This document shows, in pieces, positions 22,817 through 35,384 of a DNA stretch of 64,000 bases (the stretch's first letter is position 1; every line of letters begins with the position of its first letter). Both the position numbers and the translations under genes were made by a program. The notes beneath the pieces are model-generated. The model had not been told where the DNA came from and did not search any database. It was given only the letters and a program-made list of their open reading frames with translations. Origin of the DNA: Paragonimus skrjabini miyazakii (lineage: Eukaryota; Platyhelminthes; Trematoda; Plagiorchiida; Troglotrematidae); NCBI GenBank assembly GCA_014338405.1, contig JTDE01001491.1, positions 66,801 to 130,800 on the forward strand, given 5' to 3'.

Positions 22817-23156
22817 NNNNNNNNNNNNNNNNNNNNNNNNNNNNNNNNNNNNNNNNNNNNNNNNNNNNNNNNNNNNNNNNNNNNNNNNNNNNNNNNNNNN
22901 NNNNNNNNNNNNNNNNNNNNNNNNNNNNNNNNNNNNNNNNNNNNNNNNNNNNNNNNNNNNNNNNNNNNNNNNNNNNNNNNNNNNNNNNNNNNNNNNNNNN
23001 NNNNNNNNNNNNNNNNNNNNNNNNNNNNNNNNNNNNNNNNNNNNNNNNNNNNNNNNNNNNNNNNNNNNNNNNNNNNNNNNNNNNNNNNNNNNNNNNNNNN
23101 NNNNNNNNNNNNNNNNNNNNNNNNNNNNNNNNNNNNNNNNNNNNNNNNNNNNNNNN
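22817..23156. other. Assembly gap (340 N)
   Basis: Unknown bases. It begins exactly where the inverted-repeat match stops, so the repeat probably broke the assembly. The 186- and 133-codon frames crossing it are artefacts. Confidence 0.99.
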
Positions 23157-25469
23157 TTTTGCTCCCACCTTCGTCACATATTCCACCCAGGCATTCGTAT
23201 GTGGGTTGTATACCTCATACGTACAGCACTACTGCACGTAGTCTAATAGCTAGTTCATGCCTGTGTGCTTCCCACGTCCAGATTTGTAACGAATGCAGCT
23301 AACTTATTGATCGGGATCCACGTATTGCACAGAAGTCACGGTAATCCGAATGTTCAAAGAAAGATTTTTTTCCCCTCTGTCTTTTATTTTGTCCCAATCG
23401 TGATCATTTGGGTGTAACCGTTTGCTAAAACTTTTAACGAAAAGTTTTGTGTAATGCCTTCTCACTAAGTTCAGATGAGACATACTGCTACACTGTCTTT
23501 GAATTCGAGCAGGGGTATATTTGTTTCAGACAATCAAATTCACATAGCTGTTATGGTTAATAAAAATTGTTTTCAGTTTTTTTGTCACATCGTGTTTGCT
23601 GTTGTGATTACTAGATCACATGTAGGCTACATATTAGCAGGCTAACTGAACTTAAACGGATGTGTTTACGGCAACCCTTTGACTACAATATGGCAGAGCT
23701 TAGTATAAACTTGTAGTTTAGAATCCTCATGAGTTTGGGACGCTTGAAGAAAACTGAGTGTTTTTCAACCTACCGCATAGTTCACAGAAACATTTGATAA
23801 ATTATGTCCAAGGTTTGTGATTTTTAGTTTAGTATGACATGACTATCCTCTTCAGTGTTCATCAATGTATTTGGGGATAGTTGAAAGCGTAGTTTGGGTT
23901 TTGGTTGCCACTCCGAAATGAAAAGCCGTTTCCATCCTTCAGCCGATTGTTTTCTCATTATCTTGGTGCTTGGAAGATGTCTGTCCTACAGTCGTTGATT
24001 TGGCAAATCAAACTGCAATGGCAATTTCACAAGTAAGGTTTCAGCCAAATCCAAATTTACATCGTGTAGCGCAATTAACTACCGCGTCGAGAAAATCCGA
24101 ATAACAGTGATCTGATTGACACCAAGCAAATTCAGTTTGTTGTTGTAGAGAACCAACAGTGTTTACGTTAACGATTACTATTGGGCGACAGGCATGTTAC
24201 GTATGCTGGTGTTATCACTGCGGGTCCTATCATCAAACAATTACTCACAGATCTACGGAGCGTCAGGAGGAGCAAAGACAATGAAAACAAAGAGAAAGAT
24301 AGAAATAATAGAATGGCGAAAGAAACCTGAGTTGAAGAGGAAGTGGAAAACGTTAAAATTACTGACAGTGCACCTGAACGTTCGGTCAATGCAAAAGTGA
24401 TTGGTGCTGTGGGATTTGCGTTACGTTAAAATCTTGCGCGATAAAACTGCGTAGAAAGTCAAATTGAAAGGTTGCTAAACTGTGGCCGGTCTCCAGCTTA
24501 ATTCACTACAACACCGTTTTTCTTCTTCTTCTGTTTGACTTATTAAGACCAAAATGTTACTTAATTTAATGTATGCCTCTACAATTGCCTCCAGTTAATG
24601 ACGTTAGTGGAACCATGGGAAAGCTGTGAACACTGTGAGCCTATTAGTACGATTTAGTTGTCATGCTTGTTCGTATGAAAGGTGTATGTTTAATTGGGTC
24701 CATACTCCCGGACATAGTTAAAACACGTGCGAACAACACCGCGTATAGTTAACATCTGGCTTGTGCAGCTTGTTTCTTGGACCTCGCGCTGCACAATGTG
24801 TTTGAGTGTGCATTCATCAATCATAAGCATTGCCCAATCAGAACACGGCTGAGTCAGCTGACCAAGCCAGGGGCATCATGCGACACTTATGTGGTTCGTT
24901 TCTTTTGTTTCTACTCGTGATTTGGAAATAAGGTCCTGAAAGCATATGAATTTTGAAACGTGATAACCCTGCCTCAGAACCAAGCATTCGTACCGCGTCC
25001 GACAACCTACCTTGTCCTGTCAATGTGTCTGAAGTTATCAACTATATCATTTACATGTTTAGTGTAATCGCGTCAGTTTGGGGCATTTATGACAACGTTT
25101 GCGAGATCAGCGAAATCACATACTGCACTCATTACCCCCTGTCATCGACGTGTGACACCAGAAAACGTCCGGCCGCCGATTAGTCTGCTGTTGTGTCGTT
25201 TATCACTTGCATGCCTTGGTGGAGTTGCCCATTTTCCAGACCCATTATCTGTATATTGCCTGAGTTTGTTCACCTTCGTCTTCGTTAGACTACGCAAATG
25301 ACGACGTGGTTCATCGATCCATGCTTCTCTGATATCTCTGCATTCCCAGCCAGTAATACGGGACTTGAATCGCGTACTCCATTAGCCGTCGGGACACCTG
25401 CTGCGTCAAATATTATGTAATTAAAACGCCAACGATTAGATGAAATTGTAAGGTAACCATACCATGATA
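23157..25469. other. No gene recognised
   Basis: The stretch 24160-24420 has a pyrimidine-rich minus strand (frame 24168-24389, LLFLSFSLFSLSLLLL) that could be a LINE 3' tail. Otherwise nothing. Confidence 0.35.
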
Positions 25470-25790
25470 TGATCGCAAGCCTTGGCCGTTTTTCTGATTA
25501 AGATTGAGAGTTTCCGTGCCACTCCACAAAAGTGTGCGTTATCTCCCTTTTCAACTGTGATGGAGGATATTGTGGAAGAAGAACTCACTCGTTCCACATT
25601 CATTGATGAACCTGTACCCAGAAGGTTGTTGGTCCTTTTTCTTCTCTTTATTGCTCCATTGTTTCTTGTTCTGGTTCTTCTGTTTACTTTCATACTTACT
25701 GTCCTGTTCTTTCGTAAACTGTTGTAAAAATCAACGACAACCAGAGTCACAGTACCTATGAGTACAGCTGGGTAATAAAGTTCTCAAACA
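25470..25790 (+). repeat. LINE 3' end (tail only)
   Basis: A pyrimidine-rich stretch (hydrophobic-looking frame 25482-25727) followed by aaaatcaacgacaaccagag and tatgagtacagctg, matching the block after the LINE at 11.6-12.9 kb (aaaaccaacaacgacccgag, catgggtacagctg). No RT sequence is attached. Confidence 0.55.
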
Positions 25791-26239
25791 TGGTAATAGG
25801 TTGTGGTCAGTTTCATGCTCTCTCATTTGTAAGTTTGTTGAATCCTACTTTGACTTTCTCGAGCCTCGTTGAGCTTATATGTACACTCTCTTTCCGCATC
25901 TTCCGGTTTTGCATTACTCGTAGGTTACATCCTCGACCAGGTCGAATATGTGCCAAAACAAGTTGTGAATTCCATGCAATTCCTCCATCTAGCTGATTGA
26001 CCCTGTTTTTTGTTTGTTTTGTCCAACGGCGAGCGCAGCGATCTTCCTAATACATTACGTTTTGAAAGCCCCTTTCCAGGATAGCAGAGATGTTATTTGT
26101 TGTCTCTAGTTTCAACGAAACTGTGACACTGATACCGAATCGTTTGATTCTACTGGTATGCAGTTGACTGGGTGAAGCTCACTGTTTCATCTATCTCCCG
26201 TTGTGAATCAACCGCGAAGAACACCGTTGCGCGACTGTA

Positions 26240-26960
26240 GTTTCTTACTTAAGCATGATGGAAGCGGAAAGGACACCAACATTGAAGCAGCGCATTGAGC
26301 TGGGATTTCTCTACGTGTCTTACAATGAATACGCCTGTTTAGCCGCAGATAATTTCAACGACCGGCCCACGGGCGTACGCTTAATAACTTGCAAAACAAT
26401 GTGGAACTTCGTCGATGAGTTGCTCACCATTGGGCTCGGGAGTGTTGGATATTACGACACTTGATTTGCGATCTGAATGAACCAGTTCAAACACTTACTG
26501 GCATGATGTTCATCCACTAGATTCAGTGTTACATGTTTCATAGAACAGCTGAACACATCAAGTCAGTAGAAATTCCCCGTGTTAGACGTGGTATCAATTT
26601 TCCAAATACTCTGAACCGTATGGTGTCCATAATCATAACTCAGTTGGAATTGATCTACGCCTTTACCATCTCACAACGAGATACGTAAACTTTTGGAACA
26701 GCTGCCAGGAATTCATGCCAAACCATCTGTTGCACTATACGTGAATGATGTGCAGCCCTGTTGCAAAAACCAAACTCAACTGCGCATCCACTGCCGGGAT
26801 CACAGTCCTATACTGGTTGTAGTTTGGAATAACACAAAATAAATCTCCAAGTAGTATTTCAAAAATATCAGTCTTACTTACGACATTTTTATTGAAAAAA
26901 TGATCTTACGATTTTTGTTCCCAATATACCTGTCCAATTCACATGCTTAGACTGCCTGTA
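26240..26960 (+). mobile_element. Possible DNA-transposon remnant
   Basis: The 69-codon frame 26255-26464 looks like an N-terminal helix-turn-helix found in some transposases (KQRIELGFLYVSYNEYACLAA, then MWNFVDELLTIGLGSVGYYD, resembling TVxNLVxKFxETGSV). Downstream pieces in other frames (RKLLEQLPGIHAKPS) could be further decayed coding sequence. No catalytic residues or terminal repeats identified, so the call is tentative. Confidence 0.35.
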
Positions 26961-27471
26961 AGCTGGTCGTTTAGTTTCTTTACGGCTAAGTTGGTTTTTC
27001 CATTGTAAAGCACGCACAGAAATCATAGTTCACTGCATTGGTTCATTGTCGATGTTGGGCCCCTTTGTTGCTTGACTGGTAAAAGCCTGATGGATTGGTC
27101 TGTTTCCATTATGTTGAAGAACGAAACTGCGGTCGTACAATGTCGTGACAACGTTGTTCGCGGTTGGTTAAGCCACTGTATGATAAGACAAAACGGTTAT
27201 TCCTTATTCCACTCGCAGTTTGTAGCAGGAGAAAAGGTTAAAAAAAATGAATTTTTTTCGGTCAACTAAACACTGATAGAACCAAGCAATTCGGCGTCAT
27301 TTTCATACCTGCATTGGAACTAACGTATGTGCTTCTGTGCTAGTCTGAAAAAGAACTTTCAGAACATACTGTGCACACTATGTATTGTATGTCTATGTGC
27401 ATTGCCATCAGGTAAAACTTGATGTAACATTCAGTATGTATTTCCATTCCTAACCGTCTTCGTTTGTTCAG

Positions 27472-27898
27472 ATTTCTCCACTCCCAGATCGCCCAGACAA
27501 CCTCGGAAATGGCCTCGAAGAGATCGTGGCCCAGCACCGAATCGCTGGTTAGCCAACGGCAGCGTTGATGACGACGACTACTATTCGTTCAGCCCACCAT
27601 CTTTGGACAATATCAATGTAGTAGATTTGCGAGAGCCGTGGTCTGCTGAGTCATCGAAGCCCTTCGTGTTTTCAGGGAAGAAGACAAACTCACGGCGTGT
27701 TGTTCATCGATCTCATCTGGCTGATCGTACCACGACTATCACCTTGATGCCGGATGCAGAACCACCATCGTTAAGCCCAAGTCCAGTACGCGCAGATGAG
27801 GAGCCACAAGCCGAGGATGAAAACGCCTATCGAACACGTCGGTTGTTAGCCTCAATGAGCATGGTTGCTGATAGGGAAGAACGAAGCACAAACTCACG
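27472..27898 (+). CDS. Exon beta of paralogue A (unknown protein)
   Basis: A 427-bp exon between an acceptor (tcgtttgttcag at 27460-27471) and a donor (gtgagttg from 27899). It enters in phase 1, leaves in phase 2, and is open throughout, about 142 residues. Start: FSTPRSPRQPRKWPRR. Centre: DDDDYYSFSPPSLDNINVVD followed by LREPWSAES. End: RTRRLLASMSMVADREERST. The exon at 57.2 kb aligns along its whole length, with identical phases, including ST-(8-10)-KWP, (D/L)LR(D/E)PW-x-ES and RT-RLL-S. Composition is basic at the start and acidic in the middle, with many Ser/Pro, and no membrane segment, suggesting an unstructured soluble or cytoplasmic region. It joins in phase to exon alpha-A (phase 1 out, phase 1 in). 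Confidence 0.7.
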
Positions 27899-28440
27899 GT
27901 GAGTTGTTTTTTTATTGACCTACTTATGTATCCTTGTGTCCGATCAGATCACTGACAGGACTGTGAACCATGGTGAGAAAACGTCTCGAATTCGGCTGCA
28001 ATAGTTCGTGTTTGGAGCTAATATGTGTTGCGATCAACCTACTAACGAATGGACTGTTTGGACCGTGTAGATGTAGTCTGCGTGTAGTTTACCTTGTCCT
28101 CTACTTGCGCACCCACAGACCAGCCGGGTTGAGTAAGTGCTTTGTGGTTAACCGATCTAACCGCCCACTCTGTGTTCAACAATCGAAGGTATCCGGTGCA
28201 TACTTCTTACTGGTTTAAGCCAGTCATCACTATGGTAAATCGTTCCCCATCTCCCGAAGGTTTGAAATCAAGGTTTCTTGTTAACTTGTCTATGCCTTTA
28301 AATGTGATCTTTTGTCCTCGTACATCACCACGCAATACTCGAGGAGGCAGTGAGTAGGAATTTCGTTACAAAGGCTATACGGTTCGTATGTTGTCTGAAA
28401 TCATTTTGAGATTTGGTATCGAAGTCTCTTCTTGCCTCAG

Positions 28441-28995
28441 TTCCGCAAGGATTTTGAGAGACCTGACGTTATTTGATGATTTCTTAATAGGCCGTCGAAC
28501 TCTCAATAATCATGGTCACAATGAATCTTATCTTTTGTTCATCTGCGTGCTTGTGAACCAACGCGGAGTAGACTGGCGTTTTGATTGGCTGATCGAACGC
28601 TATTTACGGTAGACTGTGTTTATCTCGTCGCTCACTATCGTGTCCGATTTCTTGATGACGAAGAATGCAACCAATTGCTTGAGCCGTTGAGTTTATTCGA
28701 CGGTGCTCTACGTGTGTATATGGGAACCCAATTGAATGTCGTCGTAGAGAAATACGACCTACTTACATCCATGTTTAATTGGTAAGCTACCAAACAGCTT
28801 CATTCTAATTGCTGATCATCATCTATTTTTTTGCGCTTGACCCGCGGATATTAATTTTTCGATTTTCTTTTGATGTTTGATCATTCCAGTGCTCTAAACT
28901 TAGACTTTCAGATCGGAACCGAGCAAGCTGATTTGGCATACCGTGTCTGTGGTCTGCCCGCATTCACGATCACACTTTTCAACAACGGATTCTGA
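28441..28995 (+). CDS. Candidate further exons (frame break)
   Basis: An acceptor (tcttcttgcctcag, ends 28440) would join in phase 2 to exon beta-A, opening SARILRDLTLFDDFLIGRR ... VNQRGVDWRFDWLIERYLR with a stop at 28610. In another frame, 28613-28781 reads DCVYLVAHYRVRFLDDEECN ... YDLLTSMFN and ends at a donor (gtaagc at 28782) in phase 2. A phase-2 acceptor (tgatcattccag, ends 28889) then joins to an exon ending GLPAFTITLFNNGF with stop at 28993-28995. The 28613-28995 pair splices cleanly; its link to the first piece needs a frameshift. No family recognised, and no counterpart seen after beta-B. It could be an alternative end of A or an unrelated decayed gene. Confidence 0.35.
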
Positions 28996-29165
28996 TAGTT
29001 TGGGATGAGTAAATTTTATTGCGGTGACATCTGTCGTGTGGTTGCTATTTTTTCAGTCTACTAATTTTTACAATGAACTATTTGACTGAAACACGGTTTA
29101 CCTGTTCAGATAGATTTCGAAAGTACATCAGCAATAATGAAAGTTACAAAATGTACATAAAATCG

Positions 29166-29620
29166 TTACCTATGAGGAGTATTCAACGGTGGCTTCAATT
29201 TTCTAACGGAAATTGCCTCGACAACGTGAGGTGACCGTTTATTTTGGCGTGAATATGATAGAGAATGCCTTGATTCGTCTCGAGCACATAACGTGCCCAT
29301 GTGGATGACCCTTGACCTCATCCTCACAAAGTCCAATGAGTTCGCTGCTGTGATTGCACACCTCCTCAAGCGAATGCTCCGTAAGTGTGGCGTGCAGATG
29401 CCTCCTCGTCACTCTCATTCAAATGGAACCGCACCCACACGCAGTGCAGGATAAAGGAGAGGGATAGACAGTCCTTGGGCAACGTTGGCATTCTGGTGAC
29501 ACTATGTCTTATAACTGTTCTGGGTGCGTATAAAACTGGTTGAACAGCAGAAGTTAATCGTCTTTTCAGGATTAGACGGACATCATTGCGCTTTAGGGGA
29601 AGTCGAATGAAAGCCACCAT
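29166..29620 (-). mobile_element. Penelope-like element fragment (endonuclease part)
   Basis: The minus frame 29366-29620 starts with the PLE linker (VAFIRLPLKRNDVRLILKRR, compare FIRLPYK...LTHRLTSSLK at 60.1 kb). The frame 29166-29369 ends with the nuclease C-terminus (VRMRSRVIHM, VVEAISVRKLKPPLNT, like AEAVxIRxLxPxL). The cysteine/YIGRT centre is too decayed to read. Confidence 0.6.
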
Positions 29621-29635
29621 TGGTTCAGCTAAATG

Positions 29636-29851
29636 GACAAGTTAGTTGCTGATTTGTGGTTTGTTAACTCATTTCAAACCGCTATGGATACCCATTTGTT
29701 TTTACTGCGTCATCAAGGTGCCGATTTTCTGTATGGATTGTGTCAGTTGTGTAATTTCTCTGATTCATACCGTATCCCGCTTGTACTGAACTGGGACGAA
29801 ATTATCGTATCACAAGTACTGCCCTATCCAGATGGACTTTCGGTAGACTGA
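29636..29851 (+). CDS. Candidate exon, unknown
   Basis: A 72-codon open frame with balanced protein-like composition (LFLLRHQGADFLYGLCQLCN, YRIPLVLNWDEIIVSQVLPY), followed by a weak donor-like ggtaga near 29845. No family recognised. It might be an exon of paralogue A or chance. Confidence 0.25.
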   Translation, partial: DKLVADLWFVNSFQTAMDTHLFLLRHQGADFLYGLCQLCNFSDSYRIPLVLNWDEIIVSQVLPYPDGLSVD

Positions 29852-31239
29852 GTGTCCCGTGGTGGCGTCAGCTCTGCGTTGGATGAATATATCAAAAACA
29901 GTCAACAACAATCCTTTCTATCTCCATTGTGAGTCGTGGGCTCTTATGACTACAAATTAAAGTTTTTTACCTATGATTATTGACAATCACGATTATGTCG
30001 TCCAGCGACCTCGTTTTCTGTAGGTCTCTGGGATAGTAACCGCATGTGCGTCCGCTGTAGGCAACGATTTAATGTTTTGTGTTATTATCCTCCAGATCAC
30101 TTGCCGCCATCATTGGAATTTCGTCTTTTTTCACTTCATGGATCTTCATCTTTTGTGCGTAACATGTTTTTTATTCTCGGTTGGCGGCTCGTTAAATCAA
30201 CAGTTGCCCTGTAGACAGTTTCTTCCCAGTCACCCATAGTTCCTCTTACTGAGGGTACTATAGGACCGAAAGCCCTCGATTTATGATTTTTAAGCCTAAC
30301 TGAAGACTCCTTTGTGTGTATGTGCATCGATTGGATTATCAGGCGGCAAACCAGTATTATGTCAACTCTACGATCTTTTTCGATCATCCATGTGGGCTAT
30401 CATAGTCAGGCGGTTAGTCTAAACAATGTTAACCACCTGTGTTCGATAGACAAAGAATCGTTTGAGTCATTCGGTCCAGTCACCCCACTTCTTACAACCC
30501 CTTCGATCGTGTGTATAACTAGCTTCTTTTGGACTATTCGTCGAATCTAAATGGTTTCACCAAGTTAGTCATGGCCATATTACTGTCCACGGTAAACAAA
30601 ACGGATCTCGATTGAAGCCAAACCGGGTTTTCACCAATCGTCACTGTTTTTGTCTGATCCTCGTGTGTGTCCAGTATAATTTATTGGTGGCATCCGAAAC
30701 GGATTAACCTGTCACAGTGACTGAAGCCAAAGGACACCTGCGCGTAAAACCACCACCCCAAGCGGCTTGCGCCGCACCACTTGCGGTTCCACTCACACAC
30801 CACCTATCCGGTGTAAACCCGAAGGAATAAGACCAGTAGGTGTGTGAGTGAGGCCTTTGTGTCCAGCCGACCAATGCTGGTTAGCCAACTGAATGGCTAG
30901 CACGAAAAGGAAACCTTTATCTCTCGGAAAATAAACCGCGAGAGAGACTGCAATGACAAGATCTATACTAGGAAGAAAGATGTAGGAAATGTAATACAAG
31001 AAGCATTTCAGTGTACGAGTGCATGTTATTGCATTCCAGAGAAGATAACTTTCAAAAACAATAATCAAAGTTGTGCTACGAAAAGATCAGGCAAACGATT
31101 CATCATTCAATACACCAACAAAGCTCAAGAAAGAATGGGAAGCAGACCACAGACACCCACGTTTCTGAAAAGAGGGGTGGATTAGTTGCCAAACGACCAT
31201 AGTCTTGGTTGATGCAATCACTAACAAAGGTAGAATGGA
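29852..31239. other. No gene seen
   Basis: Imperfect inverted sequence near 30793-30850 (cacacacc...ggtgtgtgagtg). No other feature. Confidence 0.35.
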
Positions 31240-32530
31240 TATATTGGTATGACGTACTCGCCGTCTGTTCGCCGATGGTGCACTGTGAGTACGCTGATGA
31301 CTTACTAAGTCAAGGCGGCCAGCGCATCGATGGTTCCCTTGCGTACCGCGCGCTTTCGTTCTTGGCCGCGCAATAACTGCTCGTTGAACTCGCGGGCACC
31401 CGTCCGAATCGTATTCCTCCAGGCAGTCCGGTTTAACGCTAAGTCTTCCCAACATCTGCAATCAATTTTACAACGTGACAGACTTACCTGCACAACATCC
31501 TGGTATCTCCGCTTTTGACCACCAGGATTTCGCTTACCTGATTTCAGTTGTCCATACAGCGCCTACTTCGGAACACAGTCATCGCCCATCCGACGGACGT
31601 GACCCAGCTGACGAAGCTGATTCAACATCAGCAGGGCTTCTATCCCGTTCATGTCCGCTCGCCGCAGTACCTCAATGTTCGGAACCATGTCTGACCACCG
31701 AATACCCAAGATGCGTCTTAAACATTGCAAATGAAAGCGGCTCAGATAGCGCACGTTCCGCTGATATTGTGTCCAAGTTTCACTGCCGTACAGCAGTATA
31801 AACAGCACCATTGAGCTGTAGACAAAGAGCTTAATGCTTGGCTTCAGGCTGTGGTTCTTTCAAACACGTCTTTCAAGACGTCCGAAAGGAGCATTGGTCT
31901 TTGTCACACGAGCTGTCAACTCGCGGTCCACGGACAGATCGGAGGACAGATTGCTGCCCAAATAGCAAACATCTGTGCAGCTATCGACAACATCTCCATT
32001 AACACGGATTTGAGGTGAAGGTACACAGACAGCACCTCCGTCCGGAGAAGACTGAAAGACAGAAAATGTCTTACCGGTGTTGATATCCAGTCCAAACTTG
32101 GATGCCGCTGTCACGAAAGCCGTGGCCAGTAGCTGTAGTTCGTCCTCGCTATGTGCGAACAGCGCGCTGTCATCTGCGAACAGAAGCATGCGTACCAGTG
32201 AGGTATGTAACCGAGTCTGGGGGCCGAAACGTCGGATATTCAGCACGAGCCCACCCATCCGGTGCTGCACCTCCGGTACCCAGCACCGTCCTTCCCAGTG
32301 TCCTGGAAAGCAAACGGTTAGCATGGCAGTCAAATATAAACTAAATATGGATGTGGCCAGGACACAACCCAGAGCGTCATGCAGACGGGCGGCAACTGCA
32401 CATTGAAAAGCAGTCTTCGTCTCGCTGTTTTCCAATCGTTTGATATCCAACTTCTGCCGTTGTGCGGAAGGTCTACAAAGTAACAAACACACTGGAGAGT
32501 CTATGAAGTACGATGTGAACCTCGGCAAAA
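31240..32530 (-). mobile_element. LINE reverse transcriptase, second clade
   Basis: The longest coding remnant in the window. Minus frame 31860-32528 holds GCVLATSIFSLYLTAMLTVC (GCVLAPTLFSLYLxAML), RRFGPQTRLHTSLVRMLLFA and the catalytic FADD (32169-32180). It continues FGLDINTGKTFSVFQ, VCYLGSNLSSD and NAPFGRLERRV. After a frameshift 31563-31811 adds LLYGSETWTQYQRNVRYLS and LRRILGIRWSD, LRQLGHVRRMGDD. A third frame (31305-31493) ends with the LINE C-terminus (CWEDLALNRTAWRNTIRTGA). Endonuclease and the RT fingers are missing. Wording of the blocks differs from the other LINEs, so this is a separate clade. Confidence 0.88.
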
Positions 32531-33739
32531 TCTCGCCCTTTTTTCACCAGAGATAATCCACGTAAGTAGTTTTTCAGAGGAGGTGACAACCCGTTCATAA
32601 TTAGGAACGGAACCTATACCTAATGTTAGTCCAAGCAGAAGCTCGATTATGTTCCTCATTGTGGTCAAAATCTTGAACACGAGAATGGGTCGACCGCCCA
32701 GTTCACAAGTTATCCATAATTAACGACACGATTGTCACCCACGGTTAATGTTTTCACGTCTCATCGCTAGTTCCATAACTGATCAATATAATATTTTCAT
32801 CGGCCTGTGGCTGTGTTCGTTAATGTGTCTCATCATGATAAGCGTCCCCCTATTGGATATTGTTGGTGTGTTTGTGAGGTTGTCAGTCCGGTGTCTAAGC
32901 CCCATCCTTGATGGAACGGCAGCGGTATATAGTCCGCGTCGCTCTCTCTGCGACCTCTTTAAGTTGGAATATCACTGAGCATTCAAGTTGATTGTCACAA
33001 TCGGCGTTCACGAATTCGTTAATAAAGTTATTGAGTAAAAGTTATGATACGACTACGAAACCTTTCTCATGTAATGCTTCTCATTACTCTTGTGTTTTGC
33101 GCTTGCAGCTCGTTAGCCAATCGTCTTGGCTCTCAGCCACATCGAAAGCACTTTACTAAAGCCAACCTACCACCACGACACCGGAATCGTGATGTTTGGC
33201 AACGTCTTGGCTGATTGGTAATCATTATATGACGTGGAGTCCACAAGCAGTCTGCCTCAAAACCTTCAATCATCCCTACGACCCCACCCCCGTTTGTTGC
33301 TTGTGTCCCATTTGTGTAAATACATCCCTTGTTGTCTTTCGTCTTTGCGTATGCATATTTCACCCAGACCCGAATCCCTTTTTTTTGAAGGCCATATACT
33401 AACGTTTGTGCAACGAAGTTGTGACTATCTCAGGCTGTGCCCGGATTTTCTTCCCAGCCTCCTTACTTGCTGGAAATGTATTTTGCACCCGAATAAAACT
33501 GGACGATGGTTTACTTATTCATATCCGTAAGATTCTTTGCAGTTGTTCAAACCCAGCCGGAGTCAGATGTCTCTCACTTCTCCTTAGGCCCCACTTGTCA
33601 AACGCGCACTGATGTCATGCCATCGACCGTTGCGTCGCATTAAACATTGAATTCTACGTTATCCTACTTTAACATTTATAAGTAGTTCGTTTTGAATAGC
33701 AGACAAACTGTCGCTCTAAAAGAGGAGATGGTGTGCCGA
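32531..33739. other. Otherwise empty stretch
   Basis: Apart from the candidate exon at 33109-33214 nothing is recognised. Confidence 0.35.
33109..33214 (+). CDS. Candidate terminal exon (unknown)
   Basis: A good acceptor (cttgtgttttgcgcttgcag, ends 33108) opens a phase-2 exon, SLANRLGSQPHRKHF ... NRDVWQRLG, with stop at 33212-33214. Phase 2 would fit directly onto exon beta-A. It is very basic and only 34 residues. No counterpart found in paralogue B. Confidence 0.3.
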
Positions 33740-34115
33740 TCGTCACACAATTGTGCATTCAAACACAAAATCCAGAGTTCAAACCACTTCACGGAAATTC
33801 CTACTGAAAGGCTTACGCAAAGAGCTCACCCAAAATAACAGACTCCTAACCGAGTCGAGTGAACGAACTGCCCCAACACAGTACGGATTTCAAATAAAAT
33901 CGCTCGGTCTCAGTGATTTTGCCACAACGGTCGACGATCGACAATGCCTGTATATTAAGACTCTTGCGTAAACGCCTTAGTGTTCACAAAATACCACGGG
34001 AATGGGAGTCAGCATGCACCGATGAATACAAATGGACTGAGTAAAAATACGATATTTCTCTAACGGATTGTGCTATCATGATCATTTTTCCACCAAACGA
34101 TTGGTAGTAAGGAGC
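33740..34115 (+). repeat. Dispersed repeat, copy 1 of 2 (host of mariner elsewhere)
   Basis: Aligns with 54200-54596. Shared blocks in order: cctaaccgagtc/cttaaccgagtc, gcgaac/cgaact, aagtcgctcgg/aaatcgctcgg, gatgattgcatatggac/gatgaatacaaatggac, agtaaaaatacgat and caccaaacgat. Minus-strand frames (SYFYSVHLYSSVHAD here, SYFYSVHMQSSAHDAS there) also align. The family is not recognised. Confidence 0.7.
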
Positions 34116-34479
34116 GGAAATCAGGGGTGAAACAAGTTCACAAACTGAAAATTGAAAATTTTCACATGGAAATTGGGATACATCATTTGTGCACCCTGAC
34201 GATGTTATATTGTCGTGTTGCCAAAATGCTAGCCTACATGTAACATTTCTCAGTTCGTTGGTCTTGTTATTAAGACTTGTCGTTCCACGTCCTGTAAACG
34301 TTTTGTTTGACCATTTTGAACACACAGGACGTCATCAAAATTAGCGTGAATAGCTTGATCATATATAATTGTTAACTTGGGTTGCCTTATTCTGTTTGCC
34401 CTGGTATACAATATACGCAGTACTTTCTAAACAAGTCAAAATCTGCGATCTCATTGAATCTGCTAGGCAGTATTTTAGA

Positions 34480-34755
34480 TGATCGGGCAACCTGATCATT
34501 ACTCACAAGCGGAAGTGGTTGAGCGTTCACATGTGATAATTTGATCGCGATGTGAGGCCAACGGCGCAGCGGTCAACACGGTTGCCTCATGAAAGCCTGG
34601 CCGGTCGTATCAAGATTATGCATCACTGACGAGCACTAATGAGGGTGAAACTCGAATCTAGTGCTTCTGCTGTTCGAAAGGGGCTGACCGGGAATTCTAT
34701 GGAAATGCGACAGCTGCGATCAATTGCGGATGGTGTTCAACTTGAAATTGTCCAA
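34480..34755 (+). repeat. Ribozyme SINE, copy 2
   Basis: Head cctgatcattactcacaagc, tRNA-like section (gtgaggccaacggcgcag; box B largely lost in a small deletion, ccggtcgtatcaagatt), hammerhead relic and tail to gttcaacttg. Diverged more than copies at 3.1, 48.8 and 61.7 kb. Confidence 0.75.
34617..34661 (+). ncRNA. Hammerhead motif, decayed
   Basis: ctgacga and gaaa are kept, but stem I (gcatca with tagtgc) has a mismatch plus a wobble, stem II is broken (gcac with gggt), and stem III is ctcgaa rather than the palindrome ctcgag. Probably inactive. Confidence 0.6.
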
Positions 34756-35384
34756 ACCCCCGACTACTTCTCAGCAATATATGCAGGCTACGACGACCGT
34801 CACACGGATTCTAGTTGTCATCATGACTTGAGGTGTCAGGTGGGTACTTGTTTGTGCTGATCGAACTGGACCTAGTTAAGAGCGTAACGTGTATTCTGCA
34901 ATAATAATTGTACAGAATGTAAGTGTGAATGTGGCATCCTGGTGTACATCGGTGTCAGTTTGACATGAAAGTCTCAATAAATGCGTGTTCGAGTCACATT
35001 TCGAAGGCTGACCTTTAGGGCCTCCGAAGTAAACGGATGGAATAGCAGGAAGCTAGTTGAAATTTCATAGTTTTCATAGATAGATTATAACTTTTTCTCT
35101 CAACAACTATTTCCCAGATATGAATTTGATAAGTTAACAAAGAAGGTTTTCACGATGTATCAGGTAACATTTTGTCCCATCTTTATACATATTGTAGTTA
35201 TTTGTCTATGTATCAAAATCAAATTGTTTGCTACTAGATGAAAGAATAAAACCGCACCTTTTTCAATTTAAGATGTACTAAGTCATTGTGTCCAGATGTG
35301 CTAACTTTCTGTATCTGGTTGAACCGCAACCTTTCATTCTGTAAGAGTCAACTAGTCCCTGTTTTTCAACCTATCCATGAACAC

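Noticed and set aside
22742..23302. 186- and 133-codon frames at 22.7-23.3 kb
   Set aside because: They consist mostly of Ns; open only because the gap has no stop codons.
25482..25727. Putative membrane protein with two hydrophobic helices
   Set aside because: Hydrophobicity comes from the pyrimidine-rich LINE 3' tail; similar frames occur at the other LINE tails (12.7 and 14.3 kb).
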